Of a stretch of DNA of 64,000 nucleotides, positions 7,007 to 14,545 are shown in pieces. A program made the position numbers and the translations under genes. The stretch's first letter is position 1, and each line of letters starts with the position of its first letter. The stretch covers positions 1-64,000 of the forward strand of contig NZ_SRMQ01000004.1 in assembly GCF_004768785.1 (NCBI RefSeq), in the 5' to 3' direction. The notes below the pieces were generated by a model. The model made no database searches. It was not told where the DNA came from and worked only from the letters and a program-made list of their open reading frames with translations. Origin of the DNA: Caproiciproducens galactitolivorans. GTDB lineage: Bacteria > Bacillota > Clostridia > Oscillospirales > Acutalibacteraceae.

Positions 7007-7651
7007 ATGTTGATTGCACCTTCCGTGCTCTCTTCGGATTTTTCACAGCTTGGAAATGAAGTAAAAAGAATGGATATCTGCGGCGCAGACTGGATCCATC
7101 TTGATATAATGGATGGGCATTTTGTTCCCAACCTTACGTTCGGCGCGCCCGTTGTGCAGGCCGTGCGCAAATTTACGGACAAGCCATTTGACGTGCACCT
7201 GATGATTGACGAGCCGCTCCGGTATATGCCGGACTTTTTAAAGGCCGGCGCGGATATTGTTTCGTTCCATCTGGAAGCGCAGTCCGACCCGCGCGAAACG
7301 ATTGCTGCCATTAGGGCGGGCGGTGCAAAACCGGCGATTGCCATTAAGCCGAAAACACCGGTGGAAGAGGTGTTACCTTACCTTGACGATCTTTACATGG
7401 TGCTGGTCATGACGGTAGAGCCGGGCTTCGGCGGCCAGAGCTTTATGGCCGATATGATGGAAAAGGTACGCGCGCTGAAAGCGAAAAAGCCAGACCTGCT
7501 GGTGCAGGTGGACGGCGGCATCAATCCGCAAACAGCCGTTACGGCGGCGCAGGCGGGCGTGGATATCTGCGTTGCCGGAACAAGCGTATTTAAAGCCGAG
7601 GACGCGCGCGAGGCGATCGATGCCCTGAAAGCGGCCGACGAACAAAAATAA
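7007..7651 (+). CDS. rpe: Ribulose-phosphate 3-epimerase
   Basis: Interconverts ribulose 5-phosphate and xylulose 5-phosphate in the pentose phosphate pathway. The TIM-barrel protein of 214 residues starts MLIAPSVLSSDF. It shows the metal- and substrate-binding motifs WIHLDIMDGHFVPN and VHLMI, plus the late MTVEPGFGGQSF and VDGGIN motifs. ATG 7007 is chosen over 6989 and 7001 because GGAGGG (6995-7000) lies six bases before it. It is probably transcribed with the Rnf-like genes, which begin 44 bases downstream with no terminator between. Confidence 0.95.
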   Translation: MLIAPSVLSSDFSQLGNEVKRMDICGADWIHLDIMDGHFVPNLTFGAPVVQAVRKFTDKPFDVHLMIDEPLRYMPDFLKAGADIVSFHLEAQSDPRETIAAIRAGGAKPAIAIKPKTPVEEVLPYLDDLYMVLVMTVEPGFGGQSFMADMMEKVRALKAKKPDLLVQVDGGINPQTAVTAAQAGVDICVAGTSVFKAEDAREAIDALKAADEQK

Positions 7652-7695
7652 ATTCAATTTGTCCTTGACTTGATAGAGTAAATGGGGATGACGGT

Positions 7696-8733
7696 GTGAT
7701 ATTGCGGCACGGCATAAAACTGGATCAGCAAAAAGCGGCTTCCCTTCGGCACAAAATTCAGGATCTTCCGACCGCGGAAAATCAAAAAAAAACGGAGTGG
7801 CTTCCGCTGCGAAAAGGGGAACTGAATTCCAACGCGATTATCGCGGCAGCGCAGGCCGCCGGAATTGTGGACGAGTTCGACGGGGTGCCGCTTTTTCGAA
7901 AGCTGAAAAAGCTGCGCCGCCTAAAACCGGATATGATCGTCGCGTGCTGCTTTGACGAAGACCCCTGCACGACCAGCGCGATGGCCACACTTCGGGAAAA
8001 TACGAACGCTATTATCGCGGGGCTGGTGCTTGCCGGGAAAGCGTGCGGCGCAAAGGAAAACAAAATCGCTGTCGCTACGAAGCACGAGGCGAAAATGATA
8101 CAGAAAATAAACCCGCAGGCCGATCTGATTCTTGCCGGCGAGATGTATCCGGCGCGCGCCCTTTTGAAAAGGAAGCTGTTTGCGAACAGGAAAAATGCCG
8201 CCTATATCGGCGCGCAGGCCTGCGCTGCCCTTCTTGCTGCCATAGACGACGGCGAGCCCCAAACCTCTACGGTCGTAACGGTGGCGGGCGACGGCGTGGA
8301 GCATTGGCGCAACGTCCGGGCGCGTATCGGAACGCCGCTGAAGGAACTGCTTGAATTCTGCGGCTTAAGTGAAAAAACCTCGCTGGTGGTAACCGGTTCC
8401 TCGATTACCGGCAGGGCGGTAACGGATTTAAACGAGCCGATTGCCGCCACAACGCGCTGTGTGATTGCCTTGAAAAAGGCTCCGAATTATAAAGAGTATC
8501 CCTGTATCGGCTGCCAGCGTTGCGCCCGCGCATGCCCGCGCGGTATTGTGCCGTGGAAGATACAGCAGGAGATGCAGAACGCGAAGCCGAACCTGGTCCG
8601 GCTGACGAATGTGCAGAAATGCATCCGTTGTGCCGCGTGCACGGTCGCGTGTCCTTCGGGAATCGATTTGACCGGCGCCGTCCGGAAAGCGGCGCAATTA
8701 AAGAAAAGCGGTGACTTCATTGACATTACTTAA
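7696..8733 (+). CDS. Divergent RnfC-like protein lacking the NADH/FMN-binding motif
   Basis: Homologous over its length to the core and ferredoxin parts of RnfC but shorter (345 residues against about 430-450). The N-terminal barrel-sandwich region is mostly missing. The Gly-rich GLGGAGFPT loop of canonical RnfC is replaced by DEFDGVPLF (about 59-67), and ECEPYIT by DEDPCTT (87-93). NADH and FMN binding is therefore doubtful. Two [4Fe-4S] motifs are intact: CIGCQRCARACP (Cys270, 273, 276, 280) and CIRCAACTVACP (Cys309, 312, 315, 319). Translation starts at GTG 7696 after GGGGATGACGG. It overlaps the RnfD-like gene by 23 bases. It is the first gene of a C-D-E-A cluster with no G or B gene. Confidence 0.8.
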   Translation: MILRHGIKLDQQKAASLRHKIQDLPTAENQKKTEWLPLRKGELNSNAIIAAAQAAGIVDEFDGVPLFRKLKKLRRLKPDMIVACCFDEDPCTTSAMATLRENTNAIIAGLVLAGKACGAKENKIAVATKHEAKMIQKINPQADLILAGEMYPARALLKRKLFANRKNAAYIGAQACAALLAAIDDGEPQTSTVVTVAGDGVEHWRNVRARIGTPLKELLEFCGLSEKTSLVVTGSSITGRAVTDLNEPIAATTRCVIALKKAPNYKEYPCIGCQRCARACPRGIVPWKIQQEMQNAKPNLVRLTNVQKCIRCAACTVACPSGIDLTGAVRKAAQLKKSGDFIDIT

Positions 8734-9697
8734 CGCGAAAACTCCGTATCTGAAAAAAGAAACCTCCGTTTCCTCCATGATGCGGGACACGTTAACCGCG
8801 CTCGCCTTTCTGCTGGTTCTGCCGGTTGCGCGCTACGGCGCCCGTCCGCTTGCGATGGCGGCAGTTACCCTGGTAGCCTGCGTGTTGTGTGAAATCGCGT
8901 GGAGCCTGCTTCAGTCAAGAAGCATCAATACGTCCGACTGTTCCTCCATGGTGACGGGCCTGATCATTGTAATGCTGATGCCGCTGAACGCGCCGCTATG
9001 GCTTCCCTGTGCTGCCGCTGCGTTTGCAATCTTGGTTGCAAAAAAGCCGTTCGGCTCTACTGGGCATACGCCCTTTAACCCTGCGGCGGCGGGCATGGCG
9101 TTTATAACGCTCCTGTGGCCGCAGCGGATCTTTTCCTATTTCAACCCGTCAGCGGGTGAAGTGCTTCCTGTGTTTGCGGACTGCAATGTCGAAACCGCCC
9201 CTTCCCCAGCTGCAGTCCTGAAAAACGGGCTGAAACCGGATATCCTTCCGTTTGATATGCTCTGGGGTGTGTTCGCAGGCCCTGTTGGCGCAACCGGGAT
9301 TCTGGTACTGTGCGCCTGCGGGCTGTATTTGTTTTTGAAACGGACCGCGAACTGGGAAATTACGGCCGGTTGCCTTTTTGCGGGCGCAGTAATGGCGGCG
9401 CTCTGGCCGCGGATTGCGTGTGCCCCGCTGACTTCCATAAAATATGAGTTGATGTCGGGTTCCCTTCTGTTTTGCGCTGTGTTTATGCTGACCGATCCGG
9501 TCACTTCGCCCCGGACGGGTTTCGGAAGGGTGCTTTACGGACTGCTTGCCGGTGTCCTGATCATGCTTTTCCGCCGCTACGGCGCGTATGAGCAGGGAGC
9601 CTGGTTTGCGATTCTGCTTGCAAACGCCGTCGTACCGCAGATCAACAGCCTGGTTTGCGGCGACCGCAGATGGGGGGAGGAACTGTATGAGGAATAG
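8711..9697 (+). CDS. RnfD/NqrB-like membrane subunit, altered flavinylation site
   Basis: Polytopic membrane protein of 328 residues with about 8-10 hydrophobic helices. RnfD/NqrB landmarks are GHTPFNPAAAG (about 118-128), LTDPVTSP, and the C-terminal ANAVVPQI region. In canonical RnfD, FMN is attached covalently to Thr of an S-x-A-T-P motif. Here the equivalent segment reads VETAPSPAAVLKNG, so the acceptor Thr is absent or replaced by Ser. The start is GTG 8711 inside the end of the RnfC-like gene; TTG 8720 is an alternative. It overlaps the next gene by 11 bases, so the cluster is translationally coupled. Confidence 0.8.
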   Translation: MTSLTLLNAKTPYLKKETSVSSMMRDTLTALAFLLVLPVARYGARPLAMAAVTLVACVLCEIAWSLLQSRSINTSDCSSMVTGLIIVMLMPLNAPLWLPCAAAAFAILVAKKPFGSTGHTPFNPAAAGMAFITLLWPQRIFSYFNPSAGEVLPVFADCNVETAPSPAAVLKNGLKPDILPFDMLWGVFAGPVGATGILVLCACGLYLFLKRTANWEITAGCLFAGAVMAALWPRIACAPLTSIKYELMSGSLLFCAVFMLTDPVTSPRTGFGRVLYGLLAGVLIMLFRRYGAYEQGAWFAILLANAVVPQINSLVCGDRRWGEELYEE

Positions 9698-10298
9698 AAG
9701 GGTCCTTCTTCGGGAAACCGGCACGATCTTTTTAAACGGCGTGCTTTATAAAAATCCTGTGCTGGTCGGGGCGCTTGGGATGTTTCCGGTGGTTTTTGCA
9801 GGGAACGATTTGAAAAACGCCGCCGAACTTTCCCTTTTGTATTTTTTTCTTTCGGTTCCCTTGTCGCTCTTTTTCTGTCTTGTGGGGGAAATGGTTCCTG
9901 CGTGGATGCGCCCGGGATTGGTGCTGGCTTCTTCCGCGCTTTTTTACCTCCCTGCGGCATGGCTAACCGATAAGATTGAACCGGGTTCGATCGCTTCGCT
10001 CGGTATGGCGGCAAGCCTGATGATCTGCAATTCCATGATGCTTTCCCGCGCGAACGAATACGCGCCCACGCATATCGGCTGGGCTGTGGCTGCCGACGCG
10101 CTGGGCTGTTCCGCTGGATTTATGCTGGTAATTACGCTGACCGTATTGGTGCGCAGCCTTTTGATGACCTACGCCGACACCCAAGGGGCCATCAGCGTTT
10201 CCATGCCGTTTTTCGGTTTTTTGATTTTGGGCTTTTTTGCCGCGTTTGTCCAATGGATTAACGAGAAACGCAGCCAAAAGTCCATAAAGAAGAGGTAG
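9687..10298 (+). CDS. RnfE/NqrD-like membrane subunit lacking cluster-binding cysteines
   Basis: A 203-residue protein with about six membrane helices that aligns with RnfE. Canonical RnfE carries Cys in LGLCP and in TNCIxxGRAEAFA, ligating a [2Fe-2S] cluster shared with RnfA. Here these read LGMFP (Phe33) and CNSMMLSRANEYA (Ser116 at the Cys position; a Cys lies two residues earlier). The start ATG 9687 has GGGGGGAGG upstream. It overlaps the RnfD-like gene, and the RnfA-like gene follows after three bases. The fold is probably conserved while the redox role is uncertain. Confidence 0.78.
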   Translation: MRNRRVLLRETGTIFLNGVLYKNPVLVGALGMFPVVFAGNDLKNAAELSLLYFFLSVPLSLFFCLVGEMVPAWMRPGLVLASSALFYLPAAWLTDKIEPGSIASLGMAASLMICNSMMLSRANEYAPTHIGWAVAADALGCSAGFMLVITLTVLVRSLLMTYADTQGAISVSMPFFGFLILGFFAAFVQWINEKRSQKSIKKR

Positions 10299-10301
10299 CG
10301 T

Positions 10302-10892
10302 ATGACGACTTTTGTGCAGATGCTGATCGCGGCCCTGCTTGCCGTTACAGCGGAAAACATCCTGTTTAACGGCGGTGTGGGATTCAGCCACGTGCTCCGT
10401 GCAGCGCGCCGCCCGAAGACGCTCGGCGTATATTCGCTGTTTGTCACACTTTTTTCCCTGCTTTCCTCCGTGGGCGGATTGTGGATTAGCACGCAGATGG
10501 CGAGCAGCGTATTCCGCCCGGTTTTGTTTCCCTCCGTCGTTGCTTTTTGCGCCGTACTGGAGTATGTTTTGGCGGCAATGGTTTTGAAAATGCTGTTTCT
10601 CCCGTTTTATAAACGGTACGGGCAGGTGCTCGCGCCAGCGGCGATCAATACCGTGGTGCTTTCCATACCGTTTGCTGTGAACCGTTTTTCGCTAAGCCTA
10701 TCCTCCGCGGCGGGGTATGCGCTTGGAACGGGAATCGCTTTTTATTTCGCTGCGGGGATTTTGGCCCACGCGATGCCGGGGCTGAAAAACGATGCGATGC
10801 CAAAGGCGTTCCGGGGGCTTCCCGCAATGCTTCTCTATATTGGAATCCTTTCCATGGCCTTCGCTGGGCTGACGGGTGCCAAGCTCTTTTAA
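10302..10892 (+). CDS. RnfA/NqrE-like membrane subunit lacking cluster-binding cysteines
   Basis: A 196-residue, six-helix protein with the RnfA-type C-terminus, including PKAFRGLPAMLL and a following glycine-rich helix. The two canonical Cys ligands (in FLGICPFLG and in TTNCAVLG) are missing. The matching places read FNGGVGFSH and INTVVLS, and the only Cys in the protein is Cys83. It is the last gene of the cluster and is followed by a hairpin shared with the convergent lipoprotein gene. With the RnfE-like partner it would form a pseudo-symmetric pair, but without a membrane [2Fe-2S] centre. Confidence 0.78.
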   Translation: MTTFVQMLIAALLAVTAENILFNGGVGFSHVLRAARRPKTLGVYSLFVTLFSLLSSVGGLWISTQMASSVFRPVLFPSVVAFCAVLEYVLAAMVLKMLFLPFYKRYGQVLAPAAINTVVLSIPFAVNRFSLSLSSAAGYALGTGIAFYFAAGILAHAMPGLKNDAMPKAFRGLPAMLLYIGILSMAFAGLTGAKLF

Positions 10893-10932
10893 GGTTGGGG
10901 TGCACAGCGTTTGCTCCTGTTGCCTTCAAAAA

Positions 10933-10961
10933 AATCCTCCCGGCTGGTTTCCGGGAGGATT
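10933..10961 (-). terminator. Terminator between the Rnf-like cluster and the lipoprotein gene
   Basis: An 11 bp stem, AATCCTCCCGG (10933-10943) with CCGGGAGGATT (10951-10961). On the minus strand it is followed by a T run (plus-strand A's at 10928-10934), so it terminates the lipoprotein gene. It may also stop plus-strand readthrough. Confidence 0.8.
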
Positions 10962-10963
10962 AC

Positions 10964-11419
10964 TTAATATTTGACTGCTTTCATAAAATCGTCCACTTGA
11001 TTTTTGTGGGTGAGGGTTGCTTTGCCGTAAATGACCGTTTTATTCATGCGCACCAGCGTGTGGGTCAGCTCGCCGTTTACATAGGTGTATTTGTTATAGG
11101 ATGAGGAGTCCACATTGGTAGCTGTTCCGCCTGCGCCGTTCGATATGCTGGATTTTATGCTTTTGTAGGACTGCTGCGCGGAAGTTTCGGAGGAAAAGGC
11201 AAGATACGTTATCGTTGTGCCGGTTTCGCTTTTTGTCGCTTCGAGGCTTTTTTCAGCACTTACGCTGGAGCCGCTTGTGTCGGTTACTTTAAAGCCCTGG
11301 GCTTCGGCCTGCTTTTTAAATTCGTCCGCTGTAACTGCGGTGCGCGCCGAACAGCCCGCAAGCGCGAACAGGGCGGCAGCCGCGAGCACGGCGGCGCATA
11401 CTTTCCACATTCTTTTCAA
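10964..11419 (-). CDS. Small lipoprotein of unknown function
   Basis: A 151-residue protein with an N-terminal lipoprotein signal ending in the lipobox LAGC (Cys22), so it is predicted to be anchored on the outer face of the membrane. The mature part is rich in Ser, Thr and Lys and has no motif I recognise. Translation probably starts at TTG 11419, which has GGAGG six to seven bases upstream; ATG 11410 is an alternative. It has its own promoter (11458-11486) and terminator. It is convergent with the Rnf-like cluster, so no functional link is implied. Confidence 0.75.
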   Translation of the reverse strand: MKRMWKVCAAVLAAAALFALAGCSARTAVTADEFKKQAEAQGFKVTDTSGSSVSAEKSLEATKSETGTTITYLAFSSETSAQQSYKSIKSSISNGAGGTATNVDSSSYNKYTYVNGELTHTLVRMNKTVIYGKATLTHKNQVDDFMKAVKY

Positions 11420-11457
11420 TGTAAAACCTCCAATTTTCGGGAAAACTTATTACGCTC

Positions 11458-11486
11458 ATTATAATACGGAGCGCCGCCGTTTACAA
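11458..11486 (-). promoter_or_regulatory. Promoter of the lipoprotein gene
   Basis: On the minus strand TTGTAA (complement of 11481-11486), 17 bp spacer, TATAAT (complement of 11458-11463). Confidence 0.7.
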
Positions 11487-11639
11487 GCGAAAACAGGCTT
11501 CCGAAAAAGAAATACCCCTCAGAAGGAAGAAAAACCAGGGCGCTTCCGGTTTTCTTTTAATTTATTTTATGTAATTTATTAAAGAAAATCGTGAAAGAAA
11601 CTGGGGCAAAATTTCCCAAAATCAACCTTGTAAAATCTT

Positions 11640-11668
11640 GCATAGCTTCGCTTTTCCTGCGGATAATA
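11640..11668 (+). promoter_or_regulatory. Possible forespore (sigma-F/G-type) promoter of spoVT
   Basis: GCATA (11640-11644), 17 bp, GATAATA (11662-11668) partly fits the forespore pattern GHATR-N18-CATWMTA. The fit is imperfect, but the target gene is a known forespore regulator. Confidence 0.35.
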
Positions 11669-11704
11669 AGCAATGACAACACCGTAACAGGAGGGAAATA
11701 AATT

Positions 11705-12241
11705 TTGAAAGCTACAGGAATAGTCAGAAGAATTGATGATCTAGGCCGCGTTGTCATCCCAAAGGAAATCCGCCGCACACTTCGTATCCGCGAAGGCGAT
11801 GCGCTTGAAATTTTTACCGATACGCAGGGAGGGGTTATTTTTAAGAAATATTCTCCCGTGGGTGAACTCTCCTCTTTCGCCGGGCAGTATGCGGACGTGC
11901 TTTCCAAGGTGGTCAGCCTGCCGACCCTTGTCTGTGACCGCGACCATGTCGTTGCGGCGGCGGGGGTTCCGCGCAAAGAGTTTTTGGAGCGCCGCGTTAC
12001 TCCCGAACTGGAGGAGTATATGCAGAATCGGCAGAGCTTCGTGAACAAGGGAAATACCCCGCTCAAGCCGATTGAAGGCATTGACCGCACAGCGGAAGTT
12101 ATCTGTCCGATTATTGCTTCCAGCGACGTAACGGGAGCTGTTATCCTGCTGTCTAACGACGGCAATGAAACCCCCACCGAAAGCGAAACAAAGCTGGCGC
12201 AGGTCGCCGCGTCGTTTTTAGGAAAGCAAATGGAAGAATAA
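11705..12241 (+). CDS. spoVT: Stage V sporulation protein T
   Basis: Transition/forespore transcription regulator that modulates sigma-G genes during spore maturation. The 178-residue protein has an N-terminal AbrB-type swapped-hairpin DNA-binding domain (about 1-50: MKATGIVRRIDDLGRVVIPKEIRR). A C-terminal GAF-like domain (about 55-178) follows, which is the SpoVT arrangement rather than the short AbrB. Translation starts at TTG 11705, preceded by GGAGGG. The next gene, rimP, has its own promoter. Presence of spoVT supports an endospore-forming host. Confidence 0.93.
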   Translation: MKATGIVRRIDDLGRVVIPKEIRRTLRIREGDALEIFTDTQGGVIFKKYSPVGELSSFAGQYADVLSKVVSLPTLVCDRDHVVAAAGVPRKEFLERRVTPELEEYMQNRQSFVNKGNTPLKPIEGIDRTAEVICPIIASSDVTGAVILLSNDGNETPTESETKLAQVAASFLGKQMEE

Positions 12242-12265
12242 GCGGAAAAAGGTGCAGATTTGCCC

Positions 12266-12294
12266 TTGCATTTAAGCGTTTGTTGTGATATTAT
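12266..12294 (+). promoter_or_regulatory. Promoter of the rimP-nusA-infB operon
   Basis: TTGCAT (12266-12271), 17 bp spacer, TATTAT (12289-12294). Confidence 0.65.
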
Positions 12295-12320
12295 AAACAA
12301 GTAATATTATGAAGGATGAA

Positions 12321-12347
12321 AGAGTGGGGCGACCCGCTCTTTTGTTT
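12321..12347 (+). terminator. Attenuator-like terminator in the rimP leader
   Basis: AGAGTGGG (12321-12328) pairs with CCCGCTCT (12333-12340), followed by TTTGTTT. It lies between the promoter and rimP, so it could attenuate the whole operon. NusA, the second product, is itself a termination factor. Confidence 0.55.
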
Positions 12348-12366
12348 GTATTATGAGGTGAACGGA

Positions 12367-12867
12367 TTGTCAAACAGGAAAAAGGGCGGGAATACCGTTG
12401 ACGTGGTCTGGAAGCTTGCCGCTCCGATTGCGGCCGGCCTTGGCCTTACGATTTGGGACGTACGCTTTGTGAAGGAAGGGGCTGGTTGGTTCCTGCGCAT
12501 TTTTATCGACAAGGAAGGCGGCGTGGGCATCGAGGACTGCGAGGCTATGAGCCGCGCGATCGACGATCCGCTCGACCAGCTTGACCCGATTGATCAGTCT
12601 TACTGCCTGGAGGTTTCTTCCCCCGGAATGGAGCGCGAGCTTGTCCGCGAGGAGCATTTCTGGGCGTTTTTGGGGGCAAAAGTCCGGGCAAAGCTGTTTC
12701 ACCCCCTGGAGGACGGTCGGCGTGAGCTTATCGGAACGCTCCGGGATTTTCAGGAAGGTACGATCATTTTGGAAACGGAAAAAGGAGAAACCGTTTCACT
12801 TGCCCAAAAGGATGCCTCGTCCGTACGGCTGGTGGAAGATGATATTGTTGGAGGTATTGAGGAATGA
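12367..12867 (+). CDS. rimP: Ribosome maturation factor RimP
   Basis: Needed for assembly of the 30S subunit, in the S9/S10/S12 head region. The 166-residue protein has the RimP N-terminal alpha/beta domain, with LGLTIWDVRFVKEG and LRIFIDKEGGVGIEDCEAMSR, then the YCLEVSSPGMERELV motif. A C-terminal SH3-like domain follows. TTG 12367 is the likely start because GAGGTG (12355-12360) lies six bases before it; an upstream in-frame ATG at 12316 would lie within the leader hairpin. It overlaps nusA by 4 bases (ATGA). Confidence 0.94.
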   Translation: MSNRKKGGNTVDVVWKLAAPIAAGLGLTIWDVRFVKEGAGWFLRIFIDKEGGVGIEDCEAMSRAIDDPLDQLDPIDQSYCLEVSSPGMERELVREEHFWAFLGAKVRAKLFHPLEDGRRELIGTLRDFQEGTIILETEKGETVSLAQKDASSVRLVEDDIVGGIEE

Positions 12868-13922
12868 ACAGCGAAGTTTTCGAGGCTCTTTCCCTTCTGG
12901 AAAAGGAAAGGGGCATCCCGGTCGATTTTATGATCGACAAAATTAAAAAAGCGATTGTTACGGCCTGCAAGAGCAGCTACGGCAACGATGATTGCGTGAT
13001 TAACATGGAACCCGAAACAGGTACGTTTGAGGTCTACCTGCGCAAGGCCGTCGTTGAGGACATAACCCATCAGGGAAAGGAAATCCTTTTGGAGGATGCG
13101 CGCAGCATTGACCCCACGGTGGGGATCGGCGACATGGTCAATGTTCAGCTCAATACCAAGGAGTTCGGGCGCATTGCGGCACAGACCGCGCGCAACATTA
13201 TCCGCCAGGGCATCCGCGACGGCGAACGCGGCCAGATGATGCAAGAATTCCAAAGCAAGCATCAGGAACTGGTGAGCGCGCTGGTTGAGCGCGTTGACCC
13301 GCGCACCGGCGCGGCGACGCTGTTGATTGGAAAGGCGGAGGCAATCTTGCCGAAAAGCGAACAGGTCGGCGACGAAAAGCTGACTGAGGGCGACCACATC
13401 AAGGTGTACGTGGTCGATGTAAAGGAAACCGAAAAGGGACCGCGCGCCATGATCAGCCGCGTCCATCCCGATTTGGTGAAACGCCTGTTTGAAACCGAAG
13501 TGCCGGAAATTTACGACGGTACTGTGGAAATAAAAGCGGTGTCCCGCGAAGCGGGCTCCCGCACAAAGATTGCGGTGCTGAGCCATAACCCTGATGTAGA
13601 CGCGGTCGGCGCATGCATCGGCGCGCGCGGCGCGCGCGTATCCAACATTGTCAACGAACTGGGCGGCGAAAAAATCGATATTGTCGAGTACAGCGAGGAT
13701 CCCGCGAAATTTATCGCTTCCGCGCTTTCACCCGCCAATGTCCTTAAAGTGGTTCCCGCGGAGGACGGTTCGCACGCGTGCCGCGTAACGGTGCCGGAAA
13801 ACCAGCTTTCCCTAGCCATTGGCAACAAGGGGCAGAATGCCCGCCTTGCCGCCAAGCTGACGGGCTGGAAAATTGATATAAAGCCGGAGAGCGGATTCTA
13901 CGGCGAAGACGAGGAAGAATAA
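12864..13922 (+). CDS. nusA: Transcription termination/antitermination factor NusA
   Basis: Binds RNA polymerase and nascent RNA, affecting pausing, termination and antitermination. The 352-residue protein has the NusA N-terminal domain (about 1-125) and an S1 domain (about 130-200). Tandem KH domains (about 205-345) follow, with GACIGARGARVSNIVNEL and the second-KH LAIGNKGQNARLAAKLTGWKID. It ends shortly after KH2, as usual in Firmicutes, which lack the acidic repeats of enterobacterial NusA. It is translationally coupled to rimP. Confidence 0.97.
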   Translation: MNSEVFEALSLLEKERGIPVDFMIDKIKKAIVTACKSSYGNDDCVINMEPETGTFEVYLRKAVVEDITHQGKEILLEDARSIDPTVGIGDMVNVQLNTKEFGRIAAQTARNIIRQGIRDGERGQMMQEFQSKHQELVSALVERVDPRTGAATLLIGKAEAILPKSEQVGDEKLTEGDHIKVYVVDVKETEKGPRAMISRVHPDLVKRLFETEVPEIYDGTVEIKAVSREAGSRTKIAVLSHNPDVDAVGACIGARGARVSNIVNELGGEKIDIVEYSEDPAKFIASALSPANVLKVVPAEDGSHACRVTVPENQLSLAIGNKGQNARLAAKLTGWKIDIKPESGFYGEDEEE

Positions 13923-13944
13923 CCCAGATAAGGCGGTGAGAGCG

Positions 13945-14214
13945 ATGCAAAAGAAGAAAATACCGCTTCGCATGTGCGCGGGGTGCGGGGAAATGAAGCC
14001 AAAAAAAGAACTTGTGCGGGTTGTAAAATCGCCCGAAGGGGAAATCTCCCTTGACCTTACGGGGCGCAAACCGGGGCGCGGCGCGTATGTCTGCAAAAGC
14101 ATCGATTGCCTGAAAGCCGCACGGAAATCGAGAAGATTTGAAAAATCCTTCTCCTGTAAAATTCCCGATGAGGTTTACGATCGTATGGAGGAGGAAATCA
14201 GCCAGAATGAATGA
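13945..14214 (+). CDS. rnpM: YlxR/RnpM family RNA-binding protein
   Basis: Small conserved protein of the nusA-infB operon; the Bacillus homologue YlxR (RnpM) is reported to bind and modulate RNase P RNA. The 89-residue protein begins MQKKKIPLRMCAGCGEMKPKKEL and contains GRKPGRGAYVC, both diagnostic for the DUF448/YlxR family. ATG 13945 is favoured over GTG 13936, since GGCGGTGAG precedes it at normal spacing. It overlaps ylxQ by 8 bases. Confidence 0.9.
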   Translation: MQKKKIPLRMCAGCGEMKPKKELVRVVKSPEGEISLDLTGRKPGRGAYVCKSIDCLKAARKSRRFEKSFSCKIPDEVYDRMEEEISQNE

Positions 14215-14530
14215 AAAAATACTGCAGCTTCTTGGCATTGCGCGGCGGGCCGGAAGGCTTTCGCTCGGAAATGACGCGGTGATCGAATCGCTGCGAAAAA
14301 GAAGCGCAAAACTCGTGCTGCTTGCAAAGGATCTGTCGCGCCGAACGTCGGGCGGGGTACGGTTTGCAGCCGACAAGGAAGGAATCGCTGTTCAGGTGCT
14401 TCCCTCCACGATGGACGAAATCAGCATGGCTCTCGGAAAGCGAACCGGAGTTGTTGCGGTGAATGATGCCGGGTTCGCTTCCAAGTTGCTTACGCTGTGC
14501 ACAGCGGAAACGGCCGGAACTGAGGAATGA
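14207..14530 (+). CDS. ylxQ: YlxQ, L7Ae-family RNA-binding protein
   Basis: Predicted K-turn-binding protein of the ribosomal L7Ae/L30e family. The 107-residue protein starts MNEKILQLLGIARRAGRLSLGNDAV, typical of YlxQ. GGAGGAGG upstream of the overlap with the previous gene sets the start at 14207. It lies between rnpM and infB, its conserved position in Firmicutes. Its precise role in the cell is not established. Confidence 0.9.
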   Translation: MNEKILQLLGIARRAGRLSLGNDAVIESLRKRSAKLVLLAKDLSRRTSGGVRFAADKEGIAVQVLPSTMDEISMALGKRTGVVAVNDAGFASKLLTLCTAETAGTEE

Positions 14531-14545
14531 GGAGGAATTTGATAT

